Part shown: piece by piece, positions 10,249 to 19,348 of the stretch | Position numbering within the stretch: position 1 is the first letter of the stretch | How the letters are laid out: each line of letters opens with the position of its first letter | Source: Terrilactibacillus tamarindi | GTDB taxonomy: Bacteria; Bacillota; Bacilli; Bacillales; Sporolactobacillaceae | Direction: 5' to 3' | Assembly (NCBI RefSeq): GCF_009718825.1 | Contig: NZ_WNHB01000018.1 | Span: 1 to 64,000 of the forward strand | DNA length: 64,000 nt | The notes under the pieces: generated by a model | What the model was told of the DNA's origin: nothing | The model's database searches: none | Seen by the model: the letters and a program-made list of their open reading frames with translations, nothing else | Made by a program: the position numbers and the translations under genes

Positions 10249-10277
10249 ATTATAATGATGAATGAAGTTGTGATCAA
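10249..10277 (-). promoter_or_regulatory. Sigma-A type promoter of metA
   Basis: Read on the minus strand, TTGATC and TATAAT are separated by exactly 17 bases. The -10 box lies about 35 bases upstream of metA, leaving no room for a riboswitch. Confidence 0.65.
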
Positions 10278-10383
10278 TTCCCTTTTTATAGATCTGTTGT
10301 GAATCATGTGCATATTTTCTTTTTGAATAGGGAATAGTTAACTCTTAGGCTTTCTGTATGATACATACGAAAGGAGAATTATT

Positions 10384-11343
10384 ATGACTAGAATACTAGC
10401 AAAATCAAAAGATGGTGAATTGCAAAAGCAATTATCTATTCATTCTCTACATAATGAAAACATCGCTTGGTTTTGGGCTGATATAGACTTAAAGCAGTCA
10501 AATAAAGACGAATTTAAAGAACTTCAACGTGCCTTACATCTTGATTGGCAATCTATGAATGATCAACAGGGGTTTAGGCGTTCTCAGTTAAAATACGCTA
10601 AAGACAACTTTTATTTAGGGGTCTTTGCCGTTGAAGAAAAAAAAGTCAAAGGATATAAAGTCCATTTTTTTGTCAATCAAAATGGTATCGTCTCCGTACA
10701 TGAAACTGAGCTACCGGAAATCAATCATTCATGGGACTTTTGTTCTAAAGCTGAAAATGCTGATGCGTTAATTAATCCAATGGATATTCTGTATTTAACT
10801 TTAGATGATATTGTAGATGGTTATTTCCCTATTATTCACACGTTAGAAGAGAGAATTGAAAAAATTGATCGAAAATCTAAAAATGAGTCCATGAAAAGAG
10901 TATTTAATCAAGTCTTTGATATTCGGAGTGACTTGTTAAAATTCAGAAGTATAGTTGCTCCATTAGAAGATATTTTACATCGAATGATTGAATCGGATCA
11001 TGTAAAAATAGAAGATAATAAAATAGAAAAATTCCAAAATATTTATAGGAATTTAACAAGACTTTCTCATGCGATCGAATCAGATATGGAAATTACGGCA
11101 GATATAAGAGATGGGTATATGTCTCTTACGTCCTACCGAATGAATAATATAATGAAAGTTTTGACCGTATTTTCGACAATTTTTATGCCACTTACCTTTA
11201 TTGTTGGTCTTTATGGTATGAATTTCAAGTATATGCCGGAACTAAACTGGCGATATGGTTATTTTTTATCGTTGATCGTTATGGCTATCATCGGTTTTGG
11301 TCTTTATTTTTGGTTTAGAAGGAAAGGATGGTTTCGAGATTAA
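10384..11343 (+). CDS. corA: CorA family magnesium/divalent cation channel
   Basis: The 319-residue protein has a large N-terminal cytosolic domain and two C-terminal membrane helices. The hallmark YGMN motif sits between them at LYGMNFKYMPELNW. The basic C-terminal end (FRRKGWFRD) is typical of the channel's cytosolic gate region. AAAGGAG lies 8 bases before the ATG. It is transcribed divergently from metA. It most likely takes up magnesium, though cobalt or zinc relatives exist. Confidence 0.9.
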   Translation: MTRILAKSKDGELQKQLSIHSLHNENIAWFWADIDLKQSNKDEFKELQRALHLDWQSMNDQQGFRRSQLKYAKDNFYLGVFAVEEKKVKGYKVHFFVNQNGIVSVHETELPEINHSWDFCSKAENADALINPMDILYLTLDDIVDGYFPIIHTLEERIEKIDRKSKNESMKRVFNQVFDIRSDLLKFRSIVAPLEDILHRMIESDHVKIEDNKIEKFQNIYRNLTRLSHAIESDMEITADIRDGYMSLTSYRMNNIMKVLTVFSTIFMPLTFIVGLYGMNFKYMPELNWRYGYFLSLIVMAIIGFGLYFWFRRKGWFRD

Positions 11344-11664
11344 GCCATCGTCAAGCAAAAGACTTCTTCAAACCAAGAGAGTGTAAAGGAGGGGTTATTC
11401 AGTATAGAGATAGTCTTTTTTAAAAGGGAGTACGTATGTTTGCTCCTTATTTTTTATAGTCAATACTATATATAAATAACATTATGTAAACTAACAAATA
11501 AAACTATACAAGAAAAAATTGATTAAAGCGCGTGTTCAAAACGATGACAAATAATGGTGAATACTAGTGACACGAGAGAAGAGAGTTTTTGAAGGCTATA
11601 AAACTATTTAGAAGCAAGAAGATAAGAGCGAACGGGGCAATTCTAGACATTTTATAAAAACTAT
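11344..11664. other. Intergenic region between corA and xerS
   Basis: No gene is visible in this gap. A weak hairpin with GGGAG/CTCC arms and a T-rich tail near 11425-11455 could end corA transcription. The rest is AT-rich and featureless. Confidence 0.4.
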
Positions 11665-11700
11665 AGAAGGAGGGAGGAGGAGCATCATCCACTCCTTTCT
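11665..11700 (-). terminator. Probable terminator of xerS
   Basis: On the minus strand AGAAAGGAG and CTCCTTCT form an imperfect stem followed by ATAGTTTTT. It lies 10 bases past the xerS stop codon. Confidence 0.55.
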
Positions 11701-11709
11701 ATAAGAGGT

Positions 11710-12810
11710 TTATTCATTTGGGAACTGATCTTCGAGACGTTCATCCATTTTATCAACGGCTTTTTTCAATTCATCATTGGAGAGATGGGTGTATATCATC
11801 GTTGTTTGAACAGAAGAGTGCCCGAGTTGGCGTCTTAATTTTGGAATATCATTATTTTCAGCGTGGTATCGGGTAGCAAACGAGTGGCGCAGTTTGTGAA
11901 CAGATAACGATGGTTTACCAAAGGCTTTTGCGTATTTTTGAACCATATTTTCGATAGCCCGAGGACTAAGCCTACGTGTCGTGCCTTTAGGTCCCATGGG
12001 TGACGAAATAAAGAGAGCTTTATTCGATTGGTTGATATCATATTTTTTACTTCTTACAGCCATATAATCATGCAAATCAAGCATCGCTTGCTCGCTAAAG
12101 AAGACATATTGTTCTTTATTTCCTTTACGAATGACTCGAGCTGAGAACTTTTTAAAGTCAATATCATCAACATTCAAGCCAACAACTTCAGAAAGTCGAA
12201 GTCCTGAACCCAGAATAAGGGAGATAATGGCCGTATCTCGTTCACAGTTTTGCACATGGAAGTTGTAGAGTTTTTTATTATCTTTAAAAACAACACCATA
12301 ATCATGTGCAACAAATTGCCTAAATTGCTCATATTCATTATCCCAAAGAATTTTCCCAGCCATTTTTTGAGCAACGGCTTCTTGATCTTCTTTAACCGGA
12401 TTCAGCTCAATTTTAGCCATCGCATTTCGCTGAATGTAGGGCTGAAGGTCAGAGGTTTCAGCAATATTTTGTAAATAGTGAAAAAGCGATTTTAAAGCGG
12501 AAAGCTTACGATTTACAGTAAGAGTTGAATTATTAAGACGAAATTGTAAGTACGAAAGAAAATTTTCAATTTGCTGAGGCGTTAATGATTCTAAACAGCT
12601 TAATGGAATATCATTGGTTGACTCAGCATCATAAAAACCTTCAGCAAGCAGCCAATCAAAAAAGATCAGATAATCATGACAATAATTCAATAACGTGGCT
12701 GGTGACATGATTCGTTTCTTTTTGTTAATGTATTCTGATACATACCAAGGGAGTTTTTGTGATTTTTCATCGATTCGTTCATAAAGATGTAATTTGCGTT
12801 CATCATCCAT
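11710..12810 (-). CDS. xerS: Tyrosine recombinase, XerS type
   Basis: The 366-residue protein has an N-terminal core-binding SAM-like domain (about residues 15-130) and a C-terminal catalytic domain. Catalytic residues are visible: Arg in GSGLRLSE, a beta-hairpin Lys in RKGNKEQ, HKLRHSFATR (His and Arg), LGHSSVQTT (His) and the nucleophile Tyr in TMIYTHLS. The long N-terminus and the sequence around MSPATLLNYCHDYLIFFDWL fit the single-recombinase XerS group that resolves chromosome dimers in streptococci and lactococci, rather than XerC/XerD. No integrase neighbours or attachment duplications are seen, which argues against a prophage. An imperfect palindrome lies over its promoter. Confidence 0.8.
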   Translation of the reverse strand: MDDERKLHLYERIDEKSQKLPWYVSEYINKKKRIMSPATLLNYCHDYLIFFDWLLAEGFYDAESTNDIPLSCLESLTPQQIENFLSYLQFRLNNSTLTVNRKLSALKSLFHYLQNIAETSDLQPYIQRNAMAKIELNPVKEDQEAVAQKMAGKILWDNEYEQFRQFVAHDYGVVFKDNKKLYNFHVQNCERDTAIISLILGSGLRLSEVVGLNVDDIDFKKFSARVIRKGNKEQYVFFSEQAMLDLHDYMAVRSKKYDINQSNKALFISSPMGPKGTTRRLSPRAIENMVQKYAKAFGKPSLSVHKLRHSFATRYHAENNDIPKLRRQLGHSSVQTTMIYTHLSNDELKKAVDKMDERLEDQFPNE

Positions 12811-12883
12811 AAAAAAACCTCCTAAGTAAGATATTTATGTAATTAGGTGTTATTAATAAAAAATGTGTTCGAGGTACGTTTTA

Positions 12884-12912
12884 ATTATACACTTTAAACA
12901 TTACTTCGTCAA
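12884..12912 (-). promoter_or_regulatory. Sigma-A promoter of xerS
   Basis: On the minus strand TTGACG and TATAAT are separated by exactly 17 bases. The -35 box lies inside the palindrome at 12900-12933. Confidence 0.7.
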
Positions 12913-12933
12913 AATGATATTTTACGTAGTAAT
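12900..12933. promoter_or_regulatory. Imperfect 34-bp palindrome over the xerS promoter; candidate dif-like site or operator
   Basis: The left arm ATTACTTCGTCAAAAT and the right arm ATTTTACGTAGTAAT (15-16 bases each) flank the triplet GAT and match at 13 of 15 positions after one single-base gap. In streptococci the XerS site difSL is an atypical imperfect inverted repeat beside xerS. Position and symmetry fit, but I cannot match the sequence to the known site. A repressor operator is the alternative. Confidence 0.45.
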
Positions 12934-13026
12934 TTAGAAAAAAGAAAAACTCCCTTCTTTAAAGACTATTAGTTTAATTATACCTGGCTTCTTTTGTTTC
13001 TCAAACGTATGTTTAGATATTTTATT

Positions 13027-13067
13027 AAAGAAAACCAGCATTAAGATTGCTTAACACTGGTTTTCTT
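13027..13067 (-). terminator. Terminator of the large secreted nuclease gene
   Basis: A long stem (AAAGAAAACCAG with CTGGTTTTCTTT, with further pairing TTAAG/CTTAA near the loop) lies just past the stop codon of the gene read leftward. It is T-rich on the exit side. Confidence 0.75.
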
Positions 13068-13072
13068 TAATA

Positions 13073-16000
13073 TTACTTTTTATGATCCTTTTTAGAGTCA
13101 ACTTCTCTCACAGCAGTAGTCATAGTTTTAGAGAGCTCAGTGTTGATTTTGCCATTCTGATAGTCTCCCTTAACTTTTTTCCATTTTCCGTTGGCTTCTT
13201 TATAGGAATATATTGAAATAGTTTCTGGTTTCTCTATTTTTGAAGCATCAACGATATAAGTTATTTCAACTGGTGTCTTGAATTTGGAAATCTTCTGGTC
13301 CTCTTGCATTACCGTAAAGTTATATACTTGTCCGATGACAGCACTGTCTGTCACATCTGTACGATTTGAAATTTTTATTGTTAACGACTGATCGGTCTTC
13401 AAGTCTGATGAAGGAAGTTTAAATATGAAGTCTCCTTTATTAATTTTAATGATAGTCTTCTGTTTTATCGCATAGGATATGAGATCGGCGTCTAGGGTTA
13501 TCGATGCTGAATCTCCTGTTTGCTCTGTGACATCCACATTAAGTACGTTATTTTGGATGGCTGGTATGATATCATCCATTAATCTGGGCCTTAACTTATC
13601 CCCTGATGCTATGCCTGAGACAGTCACGTAATCCCCTTGATGGAATTTCTTAGTCCATTCTACGTATTTAATTCCGGTTCTACCATCAATTGATACCGTA
13701 GTCGTTTGATCACCGTTTACGACATCAAATGTAAAGTTTCCATAACTGTCAGGTTCTGAAATGTTACTTATCTTTACATTTTGAAGAGAGACAAGTTGAT
13801 ACTTAAGATCATCAGAAAGGTTAGGAACGACCTTAGGTGAGAGATTCACATGATCTACAACTTGTGATGCGGTCATATATTTCAATTCGGCCTCGTTGTT
13901 ATAGGTGGATTTGGTTGCAGTTATTTTCACCTTGTCACCAATTTTCAATCCAGGATCCAGTGATTGATAAACATTAATCGCGCCTGTTCCATCCTGTAGA
14001 TAAAAACTTTTATTATTGCCAAACTCGCCTGGTGTCGATGTGACAACACCCTCAACGGTTACCTTGGTATTATCGGCTTGTGCTTTTGCATCGGCTAGAG
14101 AAAGTACTTTGGCATTTGGATCGGGATCTCGTGGGACATAGACCTCAGAAATCCGGCCTTCTGATGTGTAAGCAAGTGGTTTATCAAAACTTTTTACGAA
14201 GTCGACCAGAGCATCAACATCGACCGGACCCTGAACCAAGTTTTTACCTGCATCCCCAATCGCCTTATACTTAGCTCCTGTTGCCGTTGCCATAAAGTTG
14301 TTGACTGTTAGCGTATAAGTTTTATCATTAGAGATTTTGTTACCATCTGGTAGATAGATATCGACGGCTCTCCCTGTATTGGTATCCCAGGTGTATTTAA
14401 AACCAGCTACACTGAAATCTGGTCCATAATACGTACTTAATTGGGCATTTAGAATGTCCTGCAGATCCTTCCCGGTAATATCCATTTTTACTAGTGTGTT
14501 ACCAAAAGGTAGAATGTTAAAGAGATCATTCCAGGTAATATCCCCTTTATCGAGGTTATCACGGATTCCACCTCCATTCATAAGTGCGAAGTCACTATTC
14601 ATGGTCGATTTCATACTATCGGCAACTAAATTTCCTAACGCATTATCGCCTTTTTCACCCTTGGTCGCATAGCCACCTTCCATGGCTATAGAGGCTTCGC
14701 CTTCAACTTCATTGAGTTTGGGTGCCGCTTGGGTCTCATATTTATCGAGAATGCTTTTCACTATAGGATCTGGCTCAACCTTACTATCATCTACAAAGGT
14801 AATGTCTGAGGATTTCTTAACGATATCATCTGTTGCCGGGTCAATCGTTAAATCCACATCACTGAAAGCCTTTCCGTATTCAGAGGCTTGTACAATTAGC
14901 TTGTTGTCGACTGTACCATTATCGACAGCATGGTTGTGAGCGGCGAAAATGACATCGACGTCATCATCAACACTCTTCGCCAAATCTGCTGCCTCTCCTG
15001 TAATAGATCCATCCGATCCTTGTGTTGCTGGGGAGTGAGCGAGAACGACAATAGCATGAACCCCCTTCTTGTGCAATTCATTAACGGATTGATTGATGGC
15101 TTCAACCGGATCCGTAAATCTGATATCCTGAATGCCACCTGGCATTACCATATCTGGGGTGCTCTTTGTCGTTACACCTATAAAGCCAATTTGTTCACCG
15201 CCAACTGTTTTGATTGCATATGGAGGCAAAATTGGTTGTCCGGAATCTTTGTACACTACATTTGCAGCAAGCTCGGGATAATTCATGCCTTCATATGACC
15301 GATTTTCATTATCTTTTGGGTAGTCACCGCCATTAACCATGCGCAGAAGTTCCGTTGTTCCTTCATCAAATTCATGGTTTCCGATTGTGCTAACATCCAT
15401 CCCCATGGCGTTCATAATATCGACCGTGGGTTCATCTTGGAATAAGGCAGATAATGGCGGGCTGCCACCGATAATATCACCGACACCTACGAGTAGTGAG
15501 TTCGGAATGGCTTTTTCACGTTGTTTAATGTATGAAGCAAGATACTCCATTCCTCCATAGGTCCCGTCGTTACTTCCGTCTCCGTTTAAGTCCAGACTGT
15601 AATGCTGATCAATTTTACCATGCAAATCATTAATGCCAAGGAGTTGGACATTGACCGGTGATGATTCAGCATCAATTAAATCTTCCGCTGAACGGGGTTT
15701 TATTTGATAGGTATTTTTAAAAATACTCGCCAATCCAGTAATGTTTAACACAGATCCTTCTTTATAGGTCGCGATAAAATCATCATATGGCATGCCACCT
15801 CGGCTATCTACTCGTACTCGAGTTGTCGCGTCTCCATTTACAGCATCAAATTCAAATGTCCCATAGCTATCGGTTTTCGAGATGTTCTTTACCGTCGCCT
15901 TCTGTAAAGTGACTAATTGACCTTGATTGCTGCTATCAATAGTCGTAACAACCGACGGAGAGGGAACGGTTCCATCCCCTTCATCAGAAGACTGAATAAT

Positions 16001-17827
16001 GTTGGATAGTTCTATTTCTCCATTATAGGTTGATTTTTGGGCAGTTAATCTAACTTTTTGTCCCAGATGATAGTTATCAGTCCCCTGGTAAACGTAGACC
16101 CCACCTGTCTGATCTTGAAGATAAAAGCCCTTTGACCCCCATATTCCTGGTTTCGTCGTTATAACGCCTTCAACTGTGACATGGCTCATTTCATCCGCTT
16201 GTCTAGCATTAGCAATAGTTGTGAGCTCTGGAATGGTCGGTGTCGTAGCTTCTTTCTCTGAACCAAATGAGCCCGGCTTGAATGTAGAAGAGTCATACCA
16301 CTTATAGCCGGATGGTGGTGTGGTCCATGGCTCATGTTCAGGTTCTGTTGAAAGTGAAGGATCTTTTTCATCGTCTCTTAGCGGCGTAGGCTGGCTTAAT
16401 GGGATCTTTCCTTCAAAGCTAGTGTAGTCCTCTTGGTTGGCAAGCCATTCAACTGTATTAACAAAGTAAGCCTTATCCTGTCCTTCTTTTGAAAAACCAT
16501 CAAAACCCGTTTTTTTTCTACCATTATCTTCACGAAGATATTTTGGTGTAGAATCCTCTGCAGGTGAGGAATCACCAATGAAGGCCGCTTTTCCTTTACC
16601 TACCTTCGAGATGGCAGCAAAGGCACCTTCATCAATGCCACCACCGTTGTAAACACCTTCATCTACGGCTGGTGACCATTTAGATGGATTTTTTGGAAGA
16701 AAGATTAAGCCTTTGGCAATATCAGGGTTAATAATGGATAACGTACTACCTGCATGCATTTCAACCGTTGTAACCCCTTGAGTAATTCCGAAAGAGTCAC
16801 TTGGCGAAACAACTGTTTCTCCATTTGTGATATCCCCAATTGCATTCGTACGGAATCTAACACCAAAGTTATTTTTTAACCAATCAGAGCTGGTAACGTC
16901 TTTCATTGCGGCAGAATTTGCTTCTTCAGTTCCCATCCCTTTCGTTGGATTCCCCCATGCACCTCGGCGATAGCCATTATAGATTTCGCCTGAGTCCCAT
17001 CGATTGAGGTTTCGGTCAGAGTTATAGTGGTCGGCGATAAAAAATATACTACCCCCATTTTTCACATAATCAAGCATAGCTTGCTGCTCGGATGCCTTAA
17101 AAGGCACATTGGCTTCTCCTAGGATAAATACATCATATTGGCTTAATTTATCTAAAGTAATTGCCTCTGTGCCAAAATCATATGGAATGGAACGGTCTAA
17201 TTGATCAACAGTAAAACCGTCAGCTTTTAATCCATCCGCAAAATCTGAAAATCCACCGTTGATGACCCAATCTGCGGCTCCAGCTGTCTCACCGTGAGTA
17301 TTATCAAAGAGAACCTTCTTTCCTGTCCCACCTAGCGGATCGATTGAAGTCGGATCCGTTGGAGGTGGATTATCTGAGTCATCGACAAAAGAAATCCCCG
17401 TTACCAACTTTAATCCAGGAAAACTATTATAGTCTTGAAAACTTCCAGTTATTTTGACTTTTTTGCCTACAATACTTGGGTTTGATTGAAGCCCAAACTG
17501 GTTTCTGTTGCCACTAGGTATTTGAACATCGATAAGTTTGGTTTTATCATGTTCGGTCGGGGAATCAGCAATTAAGAAATTGAAATCATTACTGAAAGGG
17601 GCGTTAAAGTTGGCTGTATTAGAACCTGTTGCGTGTCCGACAATGTATCCCTCTACTGTGTCAGTATTCTCTTTATTAATTTCATAACTCGCAAGGGCTT
17701 CCGTGACAGTCATGGAACCATCTGAAGTTAGCGCATCCGCCTGATAATTCCCCCCAGTATTAAAAAGATTAAAAGGAAAGATGAGCAATAGTGCTAAAAA
17801 AACTTTCAATAAAATTCTTCTTTTCAA
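13073..17827 (-). CDS. Secreted multidomain nuclease / 5'-nucleotidase, YhcR-like
   Basis: This 1584-residue exported protein starts at TTG 17827 with AGGAGGT 7 bases upstream. A signal peptide (MKRRILLKVFLALLLIF) comes first. Domains in order are an OB-like domain (about 35-150), a GIFT/ThuA-like domain (about 170-470), an OB-fold domain (about 540-725), a metallophosphatase (about 725-1000; NDLHGKI, GDIIGGS, GNHEFDEG, LAHSP, AAHNHA), a 5'-nucleotidase C-terminal domain (about 1040-1230; NGGGIRDNL), a second OB-fold domain (about 1245-1420) and a beta-rich tail. The two OB regions are recent-looking duplicates (HVTVEGVITTKPG versus KVTVEGVVTSTPG). B. subtilis YhcR is a calcium-activated, sortase-anchored nuclease; here no LPXTG-type signal ends the protein. 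A role in scavenging extracellular DNA and nucleotides is inferred. Confidence 0.85.
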   Translation of the reverse strand: MKRRILLKVFLALLLIFPFNLFNTGGNYQADALTSDGSMTVTEALASYEINKENTDTVEGYIVGHATGSNTANFNAPFSNDFNFLIADSPTEHDKTKLIDVQIPSGNRNQFGLQSNPSIVGKKVKITGSFQDYNSFPGLKLVTGISFVDDSDNPPPTDPTSIDPLGGTGKKVLFDNTHGETAGAADWVINGGFSDFADGLKADGFTVDQLDRSIPYDFGTEAITLDKLSQYDVFILGEANVPFKASEQQAMLDYVKNGGSIFFIADHYNSDRNLNRWDSGEIYNGYRRGAWGNPTKGMGTEEANSAAMKDVTSSDWLKNNFGVRFRTNAIGDITNGETVVSPSDSFGITQGVTTVEMHAGSTLSIINPDIAKGLIFLPKNPSKWSPAVDEGVYNGGGIDEGAFAAISKVGKGKAAFIGDSSPAEDSTPKYLREDNGRKKTGFDGFSKEGQDKAYFVNTVEWLANQEDYTSFEGKIPLSQPTPLRDDEKDPSLSTEPEHEPWTTPPSGYKWYDSSTFKPGSFGSEKEATTPTIPELTTIANARQADEMSHVTVEGVITTKPGIWGSKGFYLQDQTGGVYVYQGTDNYHLGQKVRLTAQKSTYNGEIELSNIIQSSDEGDGTVPSPSVVTTIDSSNQGQLVTLQKATVKNISKTDSYGTFEFDAVNGDATTRVRVDSRGGMPYDDFIATYKEGSVLNITGLASIFKNTYQIKPRSAEDLIDAESSPVNVQLLGINDLHGKIDQHYSLDLNGDGSNDGTYGGMEYLASYIKQREKAIPNSLLVGVGDIIGGSPPLSALFQDEPTVDIMNAMGMDVSTIGNHEFDEGTTELLRMVNGGDYPKDNENRSYEGMNYPELAANVVYKDSGQPILPPYAIKTVGGEQIGFIGVTTKSTPDMVMPGGIQDIRFTDPVEAINQSVNELHKKGVHAIVVLAHSPATQGSDGSITGEAADLAKSVDDDVDVIFAAHNHAVDNGTVDNKLIVQASEYGKAFSDVDLTIDPATDDIVKKSSDITFVDDSKVEPDPIVKSILDKYETQAAPKLNEVEGEASIAMEGGYATKGEKGDNALGNLVADSMKSTMNSDFALMNGGGIRDNLDKGDITWNDLFNILPFGNTLVKMDITGKDLQDILNAQLSTYYGPDFSVAGFKYTWDTNTGRAVDIYLPDGNKISNDKTYTLTVNNFMATATGAKYKAIGDAGKNLVQGPVDVDALVDFVKSFDKPLAYTSEGRISEVYVPRDPDPNAKVLSLADAKAQADNTKVTVEGVVTSTPGEFGNNKSFYLQDGTGAINVYQSLDPGLKIGDKVKITATKSTYNNEAELKYMTASQVVDHVNLSPKVVPNLSDDLKYQLVSLQNVKISNISEPDSYGNFTFDVVNGDQTTTVSIDGRTGIKYVEWTKKFHQGDYVTVSGIASGDKLRPRLMDDIIPAIQNNVLNVDVTEQTGDSASITLDADLISYAIKQKTIIKINKGDFIFKLPSSDLKTDQSLTIKISNRTDVTDSAVIGQVYNFTVMQEDQKISKFKTPVEITYIVDASKIEKPETISIYSYKEANGKWKKVKGDYQNGKINTELSKTMTTAVREVDSKKDHKK

Positions 17828-17841
17828 ATCAGTTACCTCCT

Positions 17842-18121
17842 AGAGAGTTAAATAAAAACGAAAAGGTAAGAAACAACGGTCCGATTACTCGAAGTCTATA
17901 TGTGTTGTTCTATCATTTGACAATGAAGGCCCTTCCTCCCTTTCCTTATTTCGCCTCCTTAGTTCTTGATCTGCTTGTAAATTATCTGTATATACAATAA
18001 AGTTCGATAATTAGACATAATATCCTTTCAAAATTATGGACTAATTAACTGACCAATTTCGACAGTTAAGACAATTTCTGTCGAATGGTCAGTATTTTTT
18101 ATAAAAAAAGACCATAAAAAA
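17842..18121. other. Intergenic upstream region of the YhcR-like gene
   Basis: No gene was found. The stretch holds the AT-rich upstream region of the large secreted protein gene and, near 18055-18085, an imperfect repeat of CGACAGTTAAGACAATTTCT and GTCGAATGGTCAG type with no clear function. Confidence 0.3.
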
Positions 18122-18161
18122 CACCCCAAAAGTTAGATTTTTAGGTCTAACTTTTGGGGTG
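18122..18161 (-). terminator. Strong terminator after the 51-residue gene
   Basis: A perfect 16-bp stem (CACCCCAAAAGTTAGA and its complement) with an 8-nt loop is followed on the minus strand by TTTTTTA. It lies 35 bases beyond the stop codon of the small gene. Confidence 0.88.
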
Positions 18162-18195
18162 CACATCACCATAGTGGGTCAAACGATTATAGATG

Positions 18196-18351
18196 TTAAT
18201 TGACATAGCGTGATGAAAGTTTAATTTTTGATAATTTATTATTTAAATTAGCACGATCCCTCTTCATTTGATTCATTTTGTTTGAAACAACTTTTTTCCC
18301 ATATCCTTTTGGAGCGGAGGCAATTAAAATAACGTTTTCTTTATTATTCAT
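18196..18351 (-). CDS. Small basic protein of 51 residues, unknown function
   Basis: This short gene starts at ATG 18351 with a perfect AGGAGGT 7 bases upstream and ends at TAA 18196. It has its own very strong terminator, so it looks like a complete expressed unit. The protein begins MNNKENVILIASAPKGYGKK and is rich in Lys, Asn and Ser (MNQMKRDRANLNNKLSK), with one short hydrophobic beta-like stretch (VILIASA) and a helical basic second half. There is no signal peptide or membrane helix. I do not recognise it. Nucleic-acid binding, a spore-core protein or an inhibitor peptide are all possible. Confidence 0.7.
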   Translation of the reverse strand: MNNKENVILIASAPKGYGKKVVSNKMNQMKRDRANLNNKLSKIKLSSRYVN

Positions 18352-18626
18352 TGACCAGACCTCCTATTAATTTTTTTGCAAAATAGCAATACGTATACAC
18401 TTTTGATTCAAGTATAGCAATAAATAAATGTTCTTGATAAGTCTGAAGTTTATATCAATGCTATTTGTTCATTCCCTTTTAATGATCGTTTATCAACCCA
18501 TCAACATATCCTTACAGTTTAAAAAAAGTTAAAGAATAAATTATCGCATATTTTATATAGTATTCCGCCATGCATAGATCGTTGTTTGCTAAAAAAGTTT
18601 CTCTTTAGCGTTACCCAACCCGCGAG

Positions 18627-19151
18627 TTAATTTCTATTATGTTTCTTCAATCGAGCGAGTAAGAACCCACCTTTAAGTTGTCTTGGCTCATAAGATATAA
18701 TGAAAGCCTTTGGTTCGAATTTTTCTATTGTAGCAAGCAATTCATTTTCTCTATTTCTTTTTGTCAAGATTTCCATTCTTATCCGATTACTATCTCTTCC
18801 TTCACCTGTAAAGATGGTTACTCCAAATCCATTTTTTCGAAGCATATTAATCAATTCAATATTTTTATTTTGCGTATTCACGATGACATTAATATAACCA
18901 ATCGCGAGCTTCGTCTCAATCTTTGTACCTAAAATGATCCCTATACCGAATCCGACCGCATACACAAACATGGCTATAAAACTTTGATCTCCCCCAAATA
19001 CAAGCGATAAGCCAAAAACATAAATCAACATCTCAACAATACCTAGAACCGCTGCGAGAGTTGTAATGTTTTTAACCAAAAAGATCGTTCGTAATGTATA
19101 AATAGGAACATATAGAAGTTGTAACAACAATATAAGTAGTATATTCAGCAT
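18627..19151 (-). CDS. UPF0316 / DUF2179 membrane protein (YebE-like)
   Basis: The 174-residue protein has three N-terminal membrane helices (LLILLLQLLYVPIYTLRTIFLV and two more up to about residue 80). A C-terminal soluble DUF2179 domain (about 85-170) contains KNGFGVTIFTGEGRDSNRIRMEILTKR. DUF2179 is a small cytosolic domain also attached to YitT proteins, one of which lies at 62.8 kb. The function is unknown. The 18352-18626 gap before it carries nothing recognised beyond the small gene's RBS. Confidence 0.8.
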   Translation of the reverse strand: MLNILLILLLQLLYVPIYTLRTIFLVKNITTLAAVLGIVEMLIYVFGLSLVFGGDQSFIAMFVYAVGFGIGIILGTKIETKLAIGYINVIVNTQNKNIELINMLRKNGFGVTIFTGEGRDSNRIRMEILTKRNRENELLATIEKFEPKAFIISYEPRQLKGGFLLARLKKHNRN

Positions 19152-19268
19152 ATCTGTTCCTCCCCTTCTCCCTCTTCTAAATCAATACAACATTAACATA
19201 TTCTAATGTAAACTTAAAATTTTGCAAGCCCAATAATTAACAATATAGTTATGACTAAAATGGCAATA

Positions 19269-19297
19269 AAAAAGAAGCTAGAATTGAATCCGCTTCT
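19269..19297 (-). terminator. Terminator after sqhC
   Basis: On the minus strand AGAAGC and GCTTCT form a stem with a 13-nt loop, followed by TTTTTTATT. It lies between sqhC and the UPF0316 gene. Confidence 0.65.
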
Positions 19298-19348
19298 AAA
19301 GTAATTCTTATTCTATTTTCCTTTATGATTCTACTTTTTTGATCTACT

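Noticed and set aside
10216-10383. S-box (SAM) riboswitch before metA
   Set aside because: The promoter is about 35 bases from the start codon, and no S-box core or terminator is present.
11710-12810. Phage integrase with attachment sites
   Set aside because: No phage genes, tRNA target or flanking direct repeats are present, and the protein fits the XerS housekeeping group better.
14080-15560. Several open frames opposite the YhcR-like gene
   Set aside because: They lie wholly within a clear long gene, lack ribosome binding sites and have no recognisable domains.
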